Origin: Nageia nagi
Taxonomy: Eukaryota; Pinophyta
Length of the DNA: 64,000 bases
Assembly (NCBI GenBank): GCA_050084985.1
Contig: JBITNC010000002.1
Location: 13,082,001-13,146,000, forward strand
Reading direction: 5' to 3'
Positions 33,950-46,149 of the stretch are shown here, piece after piece. Below the pieces are notes generated by a model, which was given only the letters and a program-made list of their open reading frames with translations, searched no databases and had not been told where the DNA came from. The translations under genes were made by a program, and so were the position numbers. Positions within the stretch are counted from its first letter, which is position 1; the number at the start of each line of letters is the position of its first letter.

Positions 33950-35730
33950 GGTGGGCATTATTTCCATTACTGGCAGTACCCCCATCCTCTACCTTACTCT
34001 ATGGCTGCTACTGCTAGCCCCCAAAATTGACACTCCCCCTAAGATGCCACTAGTTATGACCCCCTTTCCTTCTAGGAGGGCCTTTTCCCTATTGTACTTC
34101 ACCTTGAGGGTGGATATCTCCTTCTCCTTTTGCTCTATTTTATCCATTTAGCTTTTCATGAAATCCCATTGCTAGTTTGGTGGAGGCATCATCATCCTCT
34201 CTTGCAACCTCTTCACATATTTCTCTAAGGTAGCAATTTATGCATCTCGATCTATAAGATAGCTTGTAACTTTGTAACCTAGGCCTTGAATGGCTTTAGT
34301 ATCACATTATTGGCCTAGAGAGCTACAATACACCTCTTGATCTCCCCTACGAAAAATAACTATATTGTTAAAATTTTGCTCATTGAAATTACAAAAATTT
34401 AATAAAATATTAGTTATTTACTAAGTAGTACCAATGGCATAGCCTCAGCTAGTGCCACTAGTCCTAGTGCTATTGCTCCTCCTCCCTCCTCTTGCATAAT
34501 AACATCATGTATGGGGTTATTCACTTGAATAGGGTCATACTTGGAGGACCCTTTGCTAGCTACAACCTCCTCCTCCTCATTATTTTTCATACCTAAGTTA
34601 GTAGTACATACTCATAACCACCATGCTATGTATCCTCCTACAACCTTGGTTACCATCGACACATCAGCTACCACATCCTAAACCCTAAGTTCCTTTCATG
34701 TAAGCCTTCATGCCTATATCACCTTAGCTTCTACTGGAGTATCTCTCTTTACCAAATAATGATAGTAAAATGTGGGCACTAGAGGGATCCCTTGTTGGAT
34801 CCCAAACTACCTCAAAACTTGTTGAGGGTGGTAGGGTTCTACCATCTTCCTCGTTATTTAGATGAAGAAATACTACCACACCCATGCTAGTTGGTGGGCA
34901 TTTTCCTCCCACATGTAATCAGTATATGACACCCAAACTAGTTCGTCAGTCTATAACATGTCTAGATCTCTACATATAACCTCTAAAGAGCATGGATATT
35001 TGTATCTATGAGCCCTTAACATCTATTAGGTTAGGGCTATGTCACCTAGGTCATCTTAACCCCTTTGCAGTCCAACTAGCCTAGTAAATATGATCATCTC
35101 ATAGGTCCAAACCTAGAGAAGACTTGCATGGGCCATGATCATGTTGAACTTATCAATGCTAGTGAAGTTGTACAAGTCCCTATACAATTGAGCCAAGATA
35201 AGGGATCACCATGCAAACTATGTACCCATCTCATAAATATATCTCATAATCCAAATGAAACCAAGTGAAAATGTGGAGCTACTACTATCTAAACATAAGT
35301 AGGTAGATATGATGGCTATTATATACAGCCGTAGGTGCCTCCTAGTTGGTAAAAATTAATACACCTTTGCTAATTTGGCCATCTGATGCTCCCAATCATA
35401 TTCATCCTCTTTGGTCAACCATAGGGCCTCCTTTTCTCTCACATTATTATCTATCAACTCCCTCTCTTGCACAAGGTTTCCCTTGATGGGAATTCCCTAA
35501 ATCCAATATACATCAATCAATGTCATAATCATTTCACCTAGGAGTAGGTGAAATGTATTATAGTTCAAGTCCCAATGCTCCACTAGTTCCATTAGTATTG
35601 GAAGGTCCTGCTCGATGTGCCTAGCAATGGTTAGGTCTACTAGCCCACACTGCATCAAAATTTCATACATATGATTGATCCCATAGCCTTCTCTAGTGTA
35701 TTTGTGTCCATTGGCCCACCCCTAATAAGT
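33950..35730 (-). pseudogene. Antisense plant-mobile-domain-like (PMD) ORF in element B
   Basis: On the minus strand from about 35730: YGINHMYEILMQCGLVDL, DLPILMELVEHWDLNYNTFH and LLLGEMIMTLIDVYWI (35500-35590) correspond to the PMD pattern W-x-ETHTFH-x4-GE-x-T-TL-x-DV. Later come SSSSTFSLGFIW, QLYRDLYNFTSIDKFNM, VWTYEMIIFTRLVGLQRG, DLGDIAL, LVWVSYTDYMWEE, and a C-terminal tail with NEEEEVVASKGSSKYDPIQ and a coiled-coil-like KIEQKEKEISTLKVKYNREK. PMD proteins occur both as plant nuclear proteins (MAIN/MAIL1) and in transposable elements. About ten in-frame stops show it is dead. It opposes gag in direction. Confidence 0.75.
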
Positions 35731-37888
35731 ACCTTGCACTCTTGTAAGTAAATAAATAAATATTAAAACTAATAAATGAATTAATAAGTATAAATTGAAA
35801 TTAACAAACCTAATAAGTAAAATAATCAAACTAAATAAGATAATTTTTAACTTATTATGTGATCAAAGGGAAGGGAGTAGATGTACTCTGCTATGTGACC
35901 TCTACAATTGATTATGGGAAGGCCAAATCCTCTCCAGCCAATGTCAACCATTAAGAAAGAAGTAGGTAACATAAACCAAATTAGAATCACATGGTCAAAA
36001 ATATAAACCTTGCCATGAAGTTCTCAAATGACTAGGGTAAAACAAGAGCACCCAATCAACAATGGACATAGCTAATATGGGTCACCAACTCAGCTGGTCA
36101 CGAGAGCACCTCAACACATCAGCCAAAAAGTGAAAATGAATTTTATAACATCAAATTATCTTTATATATTCCCCTTTTTTATTTTAAACCCTAGGTCTCC
36201 TTCATGTTGACTATATACTACATGAAAATAGTATTTTTCTTGGTCTTTGTACTTTGAATTATTTTATATGATTTAGATTTCTTTTTTGAAACCTAATCTT
36301 ATTATTTTCATGCTACTAATGATGTTCATTTTCCCATATTGGTCATCAATTCAATGGATCTTAATTTAAAACCATAAAAATATGCCTTTTACTCCCTTAT
36401 AGTATGTATTTGACTAATTATTGTTCATTTGCATTATTTAATTTTATTAGTATTACATATATGCCACCAACAGCATAGAATTACTTGAATTGGTAGAAAT
36501 TTCAAATGTACTACTTCAATTTTTATTGTTATTAATTTGATTGAGTGGTTGTTTTGAATATGGGATTATTTAAAGTAATAAATTTTTATTGCTAAAGATT
36601 AGTTTGATTTAAATGGCATGCCAAATCTTTATCTTTGAAATTGTAAATGGTTTACGATTGATATATAGTTGAAAATTCATATTTTATTATCAATTGGATA
36701 TGCTACTTTTCTTAAAGATCAAAACATCCTTTACAACATCGATAGCAGCATGGAAAAGATGCACTTATGAGTGCTTTAAAATAAATCTAATGCCTACACA
36801 TTACTACTAGCTCAAAATGATGAATTCTTTGATTTTATGCATAATACATAGGCAAATTAAAAAAAAATTCAAATATTGATAGTTCATGCTTTATCCTAGA
36901 AATTTTATGGCAAATGGTAATGTTATTTTATTTACAACATAATGAAAAATGTTACTATTTATTTTCAATTTAATATCTCCCAAAATTTTGCACATGATAT
37001 GAAAACCTCCACACTGCTAACGATGTGCAATTATTATACATCATTTTGCAAATGGAGCATATTAAAATATCATTGAATATTTGCTTATTTATGTGATTAT
37101 TTCATACATATGCAATGTTTTAAAAATATGGATCAACATTATTGAAAACATGCTCATGAAATTATATACATACCATATTTCCAATGGCATGGATTTATTT
37201 TGAAAATTCATGCAAATTGAAATGTTGTAATGAAAAGCTAATGATTAATTGAATATTTGGTATATTGATGAACATTGAATGCTATTGTTCATTATTCTAC
37301 TGATAATTTTTTACAATCCATGGTCATTCCATGAGCAAATCTCCCCTTTTTTATAGGATATTCCAATCTTGAGTCATAAAAATTTCTCATCAGCTTGGTA
37401 TTTATAGACTATGAGTTGTCTATCATAGTAATCTATACATCATGGACATTACAAGTTTAGGGCATTAAAGAGAACTTCATGCACTTGCTTTTCATAGAAT
37501 GTGAGTTTTCTATCATAATATTCTATGTATCATGATTCGTATCGATCATAGTGATACATTGCATATTATATTTATTCCCTCTTTGCTATTAATATTGCTT
37601 GTTCTTTCATGGATGTGATCTATGCGAGTATATGTTGCTTTGTTCTATAGGTATTGTATGGGTGGTAGGATTGGCATCAACTATACACCTCATAAAGGGA
37701 CTCCTATTTTTGGGTTGCTTACCCAACACTGCATGAGCTAGGGGAAACCAAGACCAAAAAGGGGAAAAGCAACATACCATACTCGACATATCAGTCAAAA
37801 CAAAGAAGTCCACTTTACTATTGAAAACCTTTTCTCTTCTCTAGACTTCTTTGGATTATGCAATTTCAATGCTTTACATTACATATCC
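35731..37888. other. AT-rich non-coding 3' region of element B
   Basis: About 2.1 kb between the antisense ORF and the polypurine tract, without a believable frame. This may include the promoter of the antisense ORF; I see no clear signal. Confidence 0.55.
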
Positions 37889-37902
37889 AAAGAGGGGGAA
37901 AA
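37889..37902 (+). other. Polypurine tract of element B
   Basis: AAAGAGGGGGAAAA ends at the base before the LTR. Confidence 0.88.
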
Positions 37903-38621
37903 TGTAGACTCCTAAAAATGATTTATTATTTATTTAAAAAATCATATTTAGACACATTAAATGGTTAAATGTCAATAATACACAAATAAAGATAAAGTGT
38001 TATTACAATGCAATACCATATTCTAGGGCCAATGTAATATCATATACCATGGTTTATATTTTGAATATTGAAAAGATTATTGTTATTGCTATGTGTTAGC
38101 TTTCAATTATTTTTGTTTTCTTGTAGGTTATAAATACAAGAGGTGAAGGTTGACATCCTTATTGGATCTCTCTAATAGGTGGTTGTCCCAAACATCAAAC
38201 TTATAGTTTCTATTGATGCAACCTATCTTGAAAACTTGTTATACTCTTTGAACTCTATAATCTCTCTTTTTTGTACCACACAAAATATCAGTTTCCACAT
38301 AGCCAATGATGTGCCTCTCCTACATCACCAATGATATGCACTTTGTAGATTCGAAGGTCCATATTTCAAGGAATGACTCGTGATACCATTCTAGTGAACA
38401 CTTATTATGAGCTCATTTGAATTTCAATCATATTCCTTTAGAGATTCATTATTATTTTATTTAGAGGATTGTACACAACTTGGATACAAGCCCACTTTGT
38501 ATTAGGTTTATATGTTTCATATATATTTGTTATAATTTGATATTTGAGTATAAACATTGTATTCATAGACCAGTTATTTATTTGTGTATTTATTCATTAA
38601 TTACATATTTTTGGGTTTAAA
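37903..38621 (+). repeat. 3' LTR of element B (719 bp)
   Basis: TGTAGACTCCTAAAAATG to TTTTTGGGTTTAAA; same length as the 5' LTR, aligned end to end by eye with scattered differences. TATAAATA at 38129. The last bases have decayed from TCTACA to TTTAAA. Confidence 0.9.
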
Positions 38622-39110
38622 AAAGAGATTATTATGTCCTTATATTGGTTTTTGGTTGAAAATGATTCTATCCATATTGTGAAGTAGCTTTCAAGATGAA
38701 TCTATCTTCATCTAACAACCTTGGATAAATCATACCAATAAAACCAAGGCCCCATTATTGGAAAGGCTCTTTTGTAGTAATAGGCTATAATGGCATGATT
38801 ACCATTCTTCTTCTTTCCACAAATATATAGCATTTATCATATTCTTTGCTAATATAAAATGAGTCTATGTACAAGGAAGGCCAATAAAAACTTGCCTATA
38901 AATGCAATAGTGGTATATCCTAAGTAGTATCCTCTATAGAAAACTAAATGAAACTCTTTTAGAACCTCTTTAAACTTCTCTCAATGAGTGCATCTCAACA
39001 ACATCCTATCATGATTTTTCCTATATAGTACATCATCTATCATGCAATAATTGAGAGTATTGAATCTGGATCTCCTCCTCTAAAAGGCATTGAGATCATA
39101 TGGTAATCTA
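38622..39110 (-). pseudogene. pol: Integrase N-terminal half, element C
   Basis: Minus strand: YCMIDDVLYRKNHDRMLLRC, then a decayed HHCC region (RGYY, GYTTIAFIGKF, MLYICGKKKNG) and the start of the catalytic core SYFTIWIESFSTKNQYKD, where the family has DYFTKWVEA. Interrupted by element B after KDIIIS and continued at 30307 downward. Confidence 0.75.
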
Positions 39111-39219
39111 TCACTATCAAAGTATGTATAAAGTTGAGTTATCCAATTATCTAATTTTTTCAAAACTTTTAGAAGTCCTTTATCTTTATCTTCTACTTCA
39201 AAAATCATGATGTGATTAG

Positions 39220-39720
39220 AGCTATGATCTTTGGCCAATTATTTACAAAGAGCTTTTTTCTTAACTACCTTACTAGGATAGATCTCAACATTATATTGTA
39301 AAATCTTTGTGATTCATCCAACTTTGTTAGAATCCATCTCACCTTGCATAATATAACTTCTAACATCTAGGTGGATGGTAAGCACTATAATTTTATTCTA
39401 AATATGTAGTGCTTAAACTTGTTAAAGGCTTTCATAATAGTGAACACCTATTTTTCAATAAATCCATATCTTTCTTCAGCTCCATGCATAGTCTAGCTAA
39501 AAAAGGCTATAGGGTGTTCATCATGATTGTCTTCCTTTTGTGTTAGAAATATAACAATACTCTTTTTTGATCCATATCCATACAAGATAAAGTCCTTTGA
39601 GAAGTCAAGATTGCTTAAAATAGAAGTGGACATAATAGCAAATTTTATCTATTCAAAATCCTTAACACTCTTTTTTTTCCACTTAAAAGGGACATTATCT
39701 TTCAATATTTCAATTATTGG
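39220..39720 (-). pseudogene. pol: Ty3 RNase H, element C
   Basis: Follows RT with PIIEILKDNVPFKWK, DFSKDFILYGYGSKKSIVIF, HPIAFFS, then EERYGFIEK and FNKFKHYIF, the usual order of a Ty3 RNase H. Catalytic acidic residues are partly lost; several stops. Confidence 0.75.
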
Positions 39721-40774
39721 CTGAATAATTCTAGTAAAATCCTAAATGAACTTTCTTACAAAATTGATTTGACCCAAAAAGGCTTGCAACTTCTTAATGT
39801 TAAATGGAATGGTAAGATTAGAGATAGTTTCCACTCTCTTTGGATCAATGGAGAATTCATATTTTTAAATGACAGGTCGTAGCAACTTCCCTTGATCCAT
39901 AAGAAAGATGGATTTCTTTAGATTCAATGAAATTTTGAATTCTTGATATTTCATGAAAGTTTTTCAAATATGTTGAAAGTGGTCATTTTTATTCTTTGAA
40001 AAAATTGTAATATCATCTAAATATGCCAAAATAGTCTTCTTCATCAATTCCTCAAATGCATGGTCCATAGCCCTTTGAAAATTTTCTTCAACATTGGATA
40101 AACCAAATGGAATTCATTGGAAACCAAATGTACCTTACTTTATAGTGAATGTAGTTTTATGTTGATCTTCATCTTTTACCCAGATTTGGTTATATCTAGA
40201 GAATTCATGAAGAAAAGAGAAGCATTCTAATCCTACAATAGTATGTAAAATTTGTTCCATAGGAGGAAAAGGGTAATTATCTTTAAGTGAGGCTCTATTA
40301 AGATTCTAAAAAATCTACACATAGCCTAATATCTCTATTCTTCTTCTTTATCAATACTATATTAGCCACCTAGGTAGACTTTTGGATGAGATATATGATC
40401 TTGTCTTGAAATAAATTTTGAATCTCTTGTTGCATTATCATCTCAATTTTAGGATTCAGTGACCTCTATTTCTATCAAAAAGGAATCATCCCTTCCTTCA
40501 ACTCTATGGTGTGTTGGATCATGTCTCTATTAAACACCTTCAAATCATCATATATCCATACATTGATACCAGCAAATGCCTTCATGATCTTAGCTATCTC
40601 TAAAATATCTTCTAATGAATTCTTTATGCCAATTTTTAGAACTTTATTAGGAGCTATTCCTAAATCTTTAAAGTTCTTAGGATAAGCTAAAATCTTTTCT
40701 CTTCTCAATTGATCATCTTTGTTGAATATGTTTTCAAATGCAATAATACCTTTGGAGAAAGAATTATTTATCAA
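39721..40774 (-). pseudogene. pol: Reverse transcriptase, element C
   Basis: A 99-codon frame at 40475-40774 (FSKGIIAFENIFNKDDQLRR, IYDDLKVFNRDMIQHTIELK) leads into RT: LNPKIEMIMQQEIQNLF, KKNRDIRLCVDFxNLNRASL, FSRYNQIWVKDEDQHKTTF, IPFGLSNVEENFQRAMDHAF and the catalytic box LAYLDDITIFSKNK (40004-40027). Stops interrupt it at Trp and Gln positions. The sequence type with QHTI-LK and SLKDNYP is the one known from plant polyproteins that carry RNase H upstream. Confidence 0.85.
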
Positions 40775-40959
40775 CTATAATACATCTTCTTCTTTGAATG
40801 CCTCAACTAGTGACTCCTAGTTATTTGAACATAATATTTATGTAGCCAAGAAAGCATTTGTATCTTAATCATTTCAAAAACCTACCAAAAATAGTCATTT
40901 TCTAGAATAGAAGGCTTGAAAATTAGCTAGATACCTTTTCTTCATAGCCAATGATGAGT

Positions 40960-41391
40960 GGGATTAAACTTTAATCCTTTCTAATCTAAGGCATCAATTT
41001 CACTATTTTAATCCTTAGGTACCATAGTAAAACTAAAATCATTGAAACGCTCCAATATATACCATACTCTATTTTTGTATTTCTTGACATAATGATGTTT
41101 AGTTGAACACCTATTTATCACCTAGTTGATAACTAGTTTTGAATCATCAAAAATGGTTAAATATTTAATCTTAAACTTGTTTATTTTTTCTAGCCTTAAG
41201 CATAAGGATTCATATTGTCTTGCATTGTTTGTACAACTCCAAGTTAGATGAAAGGAATATCTCTTTATTTCATTTGAAGGGGATCTCAAAACAACCCTAG
41301 CACCAACACCATTTTTTGACCATGGGGGGTTCACTGCTAGGGAATATTGAATATCACATGAATGCACACCAAGGGGTATTTTTAATATCAA
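40960..41391 (-). pseudogene. pol: Second RNase H upstream of RT, element C
   Basis: Reads NGVGARVVLRSPSNEIKRYS, LTWSCTNNARQYESLCLRLE, LTIFDDSKLVIN, then DFSFTMVPKD-x-NSEIDAL; these match the aRNH pattern (GAGVVLISP, CTNNxAEYEAL, GDSxLVxNQ, PR-x-N-x-ADAL). The first Asp (usually in FDG) is lost. It sits before RT, not between RNase H and integrase as in element A. Confidence 0.75.
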
Positions 41392-42386
41392 GTAGAACTA
41401 TCAGTATATTGGTAAGTATTTTATAAGGGGAGTGGGTAAGGGTGTTCAACATTTACACAAAATATTATATTGATATTCTACATGTAGGCTATTTTCTTTA
41501 CTATTATTTTTGAGTGTATAACATTGAACACTAAAAAACCACCACAAGATTGAAGTATGCTTTCCATTTGCATTGATTAGTGATCTTATATGATCAAAAA
41601 TGATTATAGAAGTGTTAAAGGAAAAGAATTATTTTGAACAAATCATTTTAAAAAGAACCTTTACTTTTTACACTTGTACATATGGGAGAAGCTACTTGGA
41701 TTTCAAGAGTTTATCCTCACAAATAGAGCCATAAATAGGTCTCTTGGATTTTATCACCAAGGACACAGACTATACCCTAATTTCATCATTGAGATAGTCT
41801 TCCATCAGGTCATCATTTTGGGTAATTTGAAATAATGTAAGATGATGTTTTCAATTGAAAAAATCTTATATCACTATAATTCTAGGTGATGATATCAAGG
41901 GCTAAAAGTACTAAGGGATATTAAAATTTGTTTTAATTTTTTGGGTAAAAAGTTTTTAAAAAATGTCTATTATGTATTATATAGGGATTTACCATGAGGG
42001 GTTTAATAAATTAAAAGAGAAGGTGGTAAATTTTTAAAATAGGGGATTTTTAAAGAAGCCCATGAATGCATGTGTTTTAAAAGCTTTCTATCAAGTGATC
42101 CCCCCTATATTTTTGACTTTGCTCCATCAAAGTACATTATCCATAACTCTTATGTCCTTACTTCTTGAAGAATAAGGTTTGAAATATTTGTGATCTCTTA
42201 AATAATTACATAATTTCCCATGTCCTAACTTTCAATTTGATTTATCATAAGTTCAAAAACTAAATATACAAAATCTAATTCCATTTCAATGGTATTGGTT
42301 AACAAATCTTGCTCACCTTTCATGTTAGCTTGAGTTAGTTTCTCAATAAGAAAACTTACATCAGGTTCATTAACAACCTTAAACAT
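41392..42386. other. Spacer between protease and second RNase H in element C
   Basis: About 1 kb with only fragments of coding sense on the minus strand (MICSKxFFSFNTSIIIFDHI). No domain recognised. Confidence 0.4.
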
Positions 42387-42689
42387 TCAATTCTTTAAGG
42401 GAATAGTTATATGGGAATAATCCATAGCTAAGTACCCTCCCAATTTGAATGTAAACTCTCTTAACAAACACAAACCCAACATAGGGTAAAGGTCTACAAC
42501 TATGATATCTTGGGTGATTGAGACTCTTGGACATTTATAAAGCTTCATTGGGACATCTTTTACTACACTATGGGTTTTGACATTAGTACCATCTAACTTG
42601 AGTATTCTAGGGGAATATCTAGTGTAGGTTATTCCAATGACATCAAATACTTTTTTAGGTATAACAGTCATGGCCCTTGAATCTATCAT
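42387..42689 (-). CDS. pol: Protease fragment, element C
   Basis: A 100-codon frame with MIDSRAMTVIPKKVFDVIGI, where D-S-R-A stands for the retropepsin DSGA/DSGS triad, then SPRILKLDGTNVKTHSVVKD, ITQDIIVVDLYPMLG and LCLLREFTFKLGG in place of the usual GRPW region. The catalytic Gly is replaced by Arg, so it is probably inactive. Lies between gag and the second RNase H. Confidence 0.65.
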   Translation of the reverse strand: MIDSRAMTVIPKKVFDVIGITYTRYSPRILKLDGTNVKTHSVVKDVPMKLYKCPRVSITQDIIVVDLYPMLGLCLLREFTFKLGGYLAMDYSHITIPLKN

Positions 42690-43349
42690 GTAATTATGGA
42701 AAATGTGTCCTTATAATTTAAGGTAAATGTAAAAAATATAAGGTCTATTTTTACCCATAAATAATAACTTTGTAGTTACATCTACATTGAAATTCTAGTG
42801 CTACCTTCAATAGGTCAATTTATTTGGAAATGTGCACGGCATCAAAGAGTGATCCTCTTAATGGTATGGTCTTCAGCTCATTCATAATTTTGTATGGAGA
42901 AACACAAGAATAAATCTCATCAAGATATTTCCTTTTATGTGACTAATTTGCTTCTTCTCTTTGGGCTTTTGTCAAACATGGGTATCTAAACCTCTTAGTT
43001 ACTTTCTCCCTTTCTTGGATCTTCAATTAAGTAGAAGGTTGGTCAGTTAATTTTTTCCTAGAACTTGTTTTTGTATCAAAAATTTATAAGTGGAAACATA
43101 TTCAACTATCATCCTCTTTTATAGTAACTTAGGATGTGAAAATAATGGTGGTTGAATAGGATTGACAAGGTGATATTGTATTTGCCTTTGAGGTGGAAAC
43201 TATCTGGTTGCATACCTAGTTTCAATAGCTATGTTAGAATATTTTAGTAGAATCATGAAATTGGATTTTGATGCTACTTCATCTACATAGTAATCATTTT
43301 TTACCCCTCTATTAGATACTAATCTCATTTGATGTTGATATATAGGGAA

Positions 43350-44623
43350 ATAAGTTTGGACATGAGGGTCATTACAAGATCGACACCAATCTTAATTTGG
43401 AGGAGGGTTATATGCCTATGGGGACATATAAACTCTATCATTCCTAGGGATATCCCTCAATGGTGGTTTTTATTGATATTTAGTAGGTAAGGGATATATT
43501 CTTGATTATCCTTGATCATCTCTACATTCATATCTTTGATCATCTCTCCAATCATAACTCCAATCATAATAACCTTATCTCTAAGTTTTCCTTTATTTAG
43601 CTATCTTCTAATTTGAAAAAATTCTTACCAGGGATTCCAACTTAGCAATATTCATTTGATTGGAATTCTCTTGTTGCAATATTCTAGTATGATTTGGTGT
43701 AGGAAGTACTAATTATAGAGCAAGATCTAGTAAGGCAAGTTGTGGTTTATATGCAAGAAAGGCAAGTTGAGGTTGTGGTGTAGGCAACTGCAATGGTGGT
43801 AGCTGAGGGGTTGGAGTCACAAGAAAAGGAGATACAAATGTGAGAGGTATAAATATTCTAGTAGGAATATTTCTTACTAAAATGAGTGCAGCTTTATCTT
43901 CTAAAGTATTCTTGTAAATATTTGAAAATTGTTATGGTCCAATCATCTGAATCTTAGAGGCTAGATTTGAAGTGAAAGCTCTAAGATAAAACACAAAAGC
44001 CATAAAATAATGTGGCCTCATGATTGGAGACACTCTAGCCTAATATTTTGAAAATATAAGGTTAAATTCAAAAACATTTTCCATATTATATATTTTAATA
44101 ACAATAAACTATGATAGAAAAGACTATGGATCACCAACCTCATTAAATTCAAGAATGAGGGGTTTTGCAAGTTGAGCCCATGTTAAAATAGAATTGACTA
44201 AGATCAATTTGTGCCAATCAAGAACTTTTCTAGAGAGAGACATTGTAAGTAATTTAAGCATTGTATCTTCATTACTATGTTATGTTTCTTGGTCATTTCT
44301 ACAACCTCTTAATAATGTTCAAAAGTAGTCTTTCCATAACCATCCCAACCCTGCAAAGCTTTGGCAGCTTGCACTGGAATCTCATGAGGATTTATAATTT
44401 GAAGAGCTCTAAAAGAATTCCATTTTGGGTAAATAGGCAATAACTTGCTTGTTGATCTTTTTAAATGAGTTTATTGAATATATTCCTTCAATTGAAAGGT
44501 AGAATTAAGTTTAATACAATGGGAGTCAAAATATAAATATGTAAGGTATTTGGAATTTCTAACTAGATTTTTGATAGATCTTAGAGGGCTAATAGCATTA
44601 GAGAATTCTTTGGCTTTCCTCAT
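43350..44623 (-). pseudogene. gag: gag of element C
   Basis: Starts at the ATG at 44623 (MRKAKEFSNAISPLRSIKNL). Capsid-like region: NPHEIPVQAAKALQGWDGYG, KTTFEHYxEVVEMTKKHN, LILVNSILTWAQLAKPLILE in shifted frames. A Pro/Leu-rich linker (LPPLQLPTPQPQLAFLAYKP) follows, then YDWSYDWRDDQRYECRDDQG and a zinc-knuckle-like DWCRSCNDPHVQTYFPIYQ near 43370 with the third Cys changed. Many stops and frameshifts. Confidence 0.7.
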
Positions 44624-44720
44624 CTATTAACTTGTTATCATAATTAAAAATTACTAAAAGGAGTGAATCTTGAAGGTACTTTTCTTATGTACAAATATTT
44701 ATCAAGAATGATCAGGTTTC

Positions 44721-44738
44721 ATCCAAGTGGAGTTGCCA
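44721..44738 (-). other. Primer binding site of element C
   Basis: TGGCAACTCCACTTGGAT on the minus strand, resembling the TGGCGACTCCGCTGGGGA-type site of plant Ty3 elements with transitions. It lies upstream of gag and just after the LTR end GTATCA. Confidence 0.6.
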
Positions 44739-44741
44739 TCA

Positions 44742-46100
44742 TGATACAAAGATTGTGCATAATTTTTTACAAGGTGGGAGATTATCCCATAAGGTGTGCT
44801 AGAAAGAATTATAATACTATTAACTAATATGTGGTAATTTGTACAAATAATATCTACTTTAATACCTATAAAATCAAATAATTATCTAGACCATCCTAGG
44901 CATCTATTAAAGCAAAATTCGAGTTGATCAAATAATTTAATTTTATAGCCACCAAATTAAGCATGACACTCTAGGTAATAATAAAGTACAATCACATTAC
45001 ATATATAGATTAGCTACCAATTATCCTTCATAACCCATGAAGTGCAAATAAGCATATCACATAACCATTTAAGAATGTTGAAAAATAGATCATAGCTAAG
45101 AGATCAAGAAGCAAACAATATTCTATCATTGTTTGGCATAAGTACAAATGAGGGATAATATCTACTATATCCAACCCCTTCTTCATTCACATATGGAATA
45201 CTTATAATTTTTCTCCTACATAATATGTCCTAACTAATTTTTAACAAACTCTAACATATGAAAGTATTTATAACTAATTATATTTCAGATTTGACTTTGA
45301 TACAATTTACAACTCAAATCCAAATATTTAAGTATATAGAATAATCTCACATATATTTTAATGCTTTCAATGCATTCAAAACTTGAAACCTTTATTTGGA
45401 ATTTGAAATCAACTTCTTGGAAAGGAAATACAATTTTTTAGGATCTTAGTACTTTTCACATGTACTTTTATTCTGATAGACCCATTGGAATCAAATACTG
45501 ACCAAAGAACTATTTTGATGGACTTCTCTACTTTTGCTTGAACCTAAATAGCCAAAATATGGATATTCAAAATTGGAACATGTAAGGTGATTGATATGAC
45601 TAAAATTATCCTTTCCTTATGCTCAAATTACCTCTTGTAGGGCTAGAACTAATTAAAATATATTGAACTATTTTCCCTTTATTCCAGTAGAAACTAGTCT
45701 TCTCCACACTATTAGATCTTTGTCAAAATAAAATGCTCTACAAAACATGAGAAAACTAAAATTATTTCATAATAACTTTGTGATGTTCATGCCTCAAAAA
45801 CTAATTGAACCTCTACCAAAACTAAACACTATTAAGAATGCTCAAATATCAACTAAGTCCTAGTACTGACTAATTTTGCCACCATTCTAGTGGATTATGT
45901 GCACACCAAAATTGCTAGAATTTTATCAAAATTGAACATTATAGAAAATGCTCAAAATTGACTAAGTATAGGCATTCGATCAATAGTAAAGTATGTAAAA
46001 TTTATATACCCATACAAAACCTTCTTATATATCCAAAAAATAATGTATGGATATACAATGACTTATTGAGGCAAGACAGATGGTGTATTTGAATTAGGAA
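44742..46100 (-). repeat. 5' LTR region of element C, right end uncertain
   Basis: Begins on the plus strand at TGATACAAAG next to the primer site. No partner LTR was found, so the far end is a guess from the start of the next feature. Non-coding; two related segments of about 110 bp with AATGCTCAAA and ACTAAGT occur at about 45830 and 45945. Confidence 0.4.
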
Positions 46101-46149
46101 GCATAAATTTATGGTTTATTAAAATAATTACTATTTATTGAGAGCTACA

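Larger units (their letters stand above)
30308..38621 (+). mobile_element. Element B: non-autonomous Ty3 element with antisense plant-mobile-domain ORF
   Basis: Two direct LTRs of exactly 719 bases enclose a gag on the plus strand and, on the minus strand, a frame resembling plant mobile domain (PMD) proteins. No protease active site, RT or integrase was found between them, so mobility would depend on another element. The polypurine tract AAAGAGGGGGAAAA precedes the 3' LTR. Target duplication AAGGA/AAAGA. Antisense ORFs between pol and 3' LTR have been described in Tat-lineage elements, which with the gag type suggests Tat ancestry. Confidence 0.87.
28789..46100 (-). mobile_element. Element C: minus-strand Ty3 element, split by element B
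   Basis: Parts from high to low coordinates: LTR (from about 46.1 kb to 44742), primer site, gag, protease, second RNase H, RT, RNase H, integrase (interrupted at 38621/30308 by element B), extra frame. RT reads QHTIELKEG and LCVDFxNLNRASLKDNYPFP, a type I know from plant polyproteins with an RNase H upstream of RT. Heavily decayed with many stops. The 3' LTR was not found. Confidence 0.8.
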
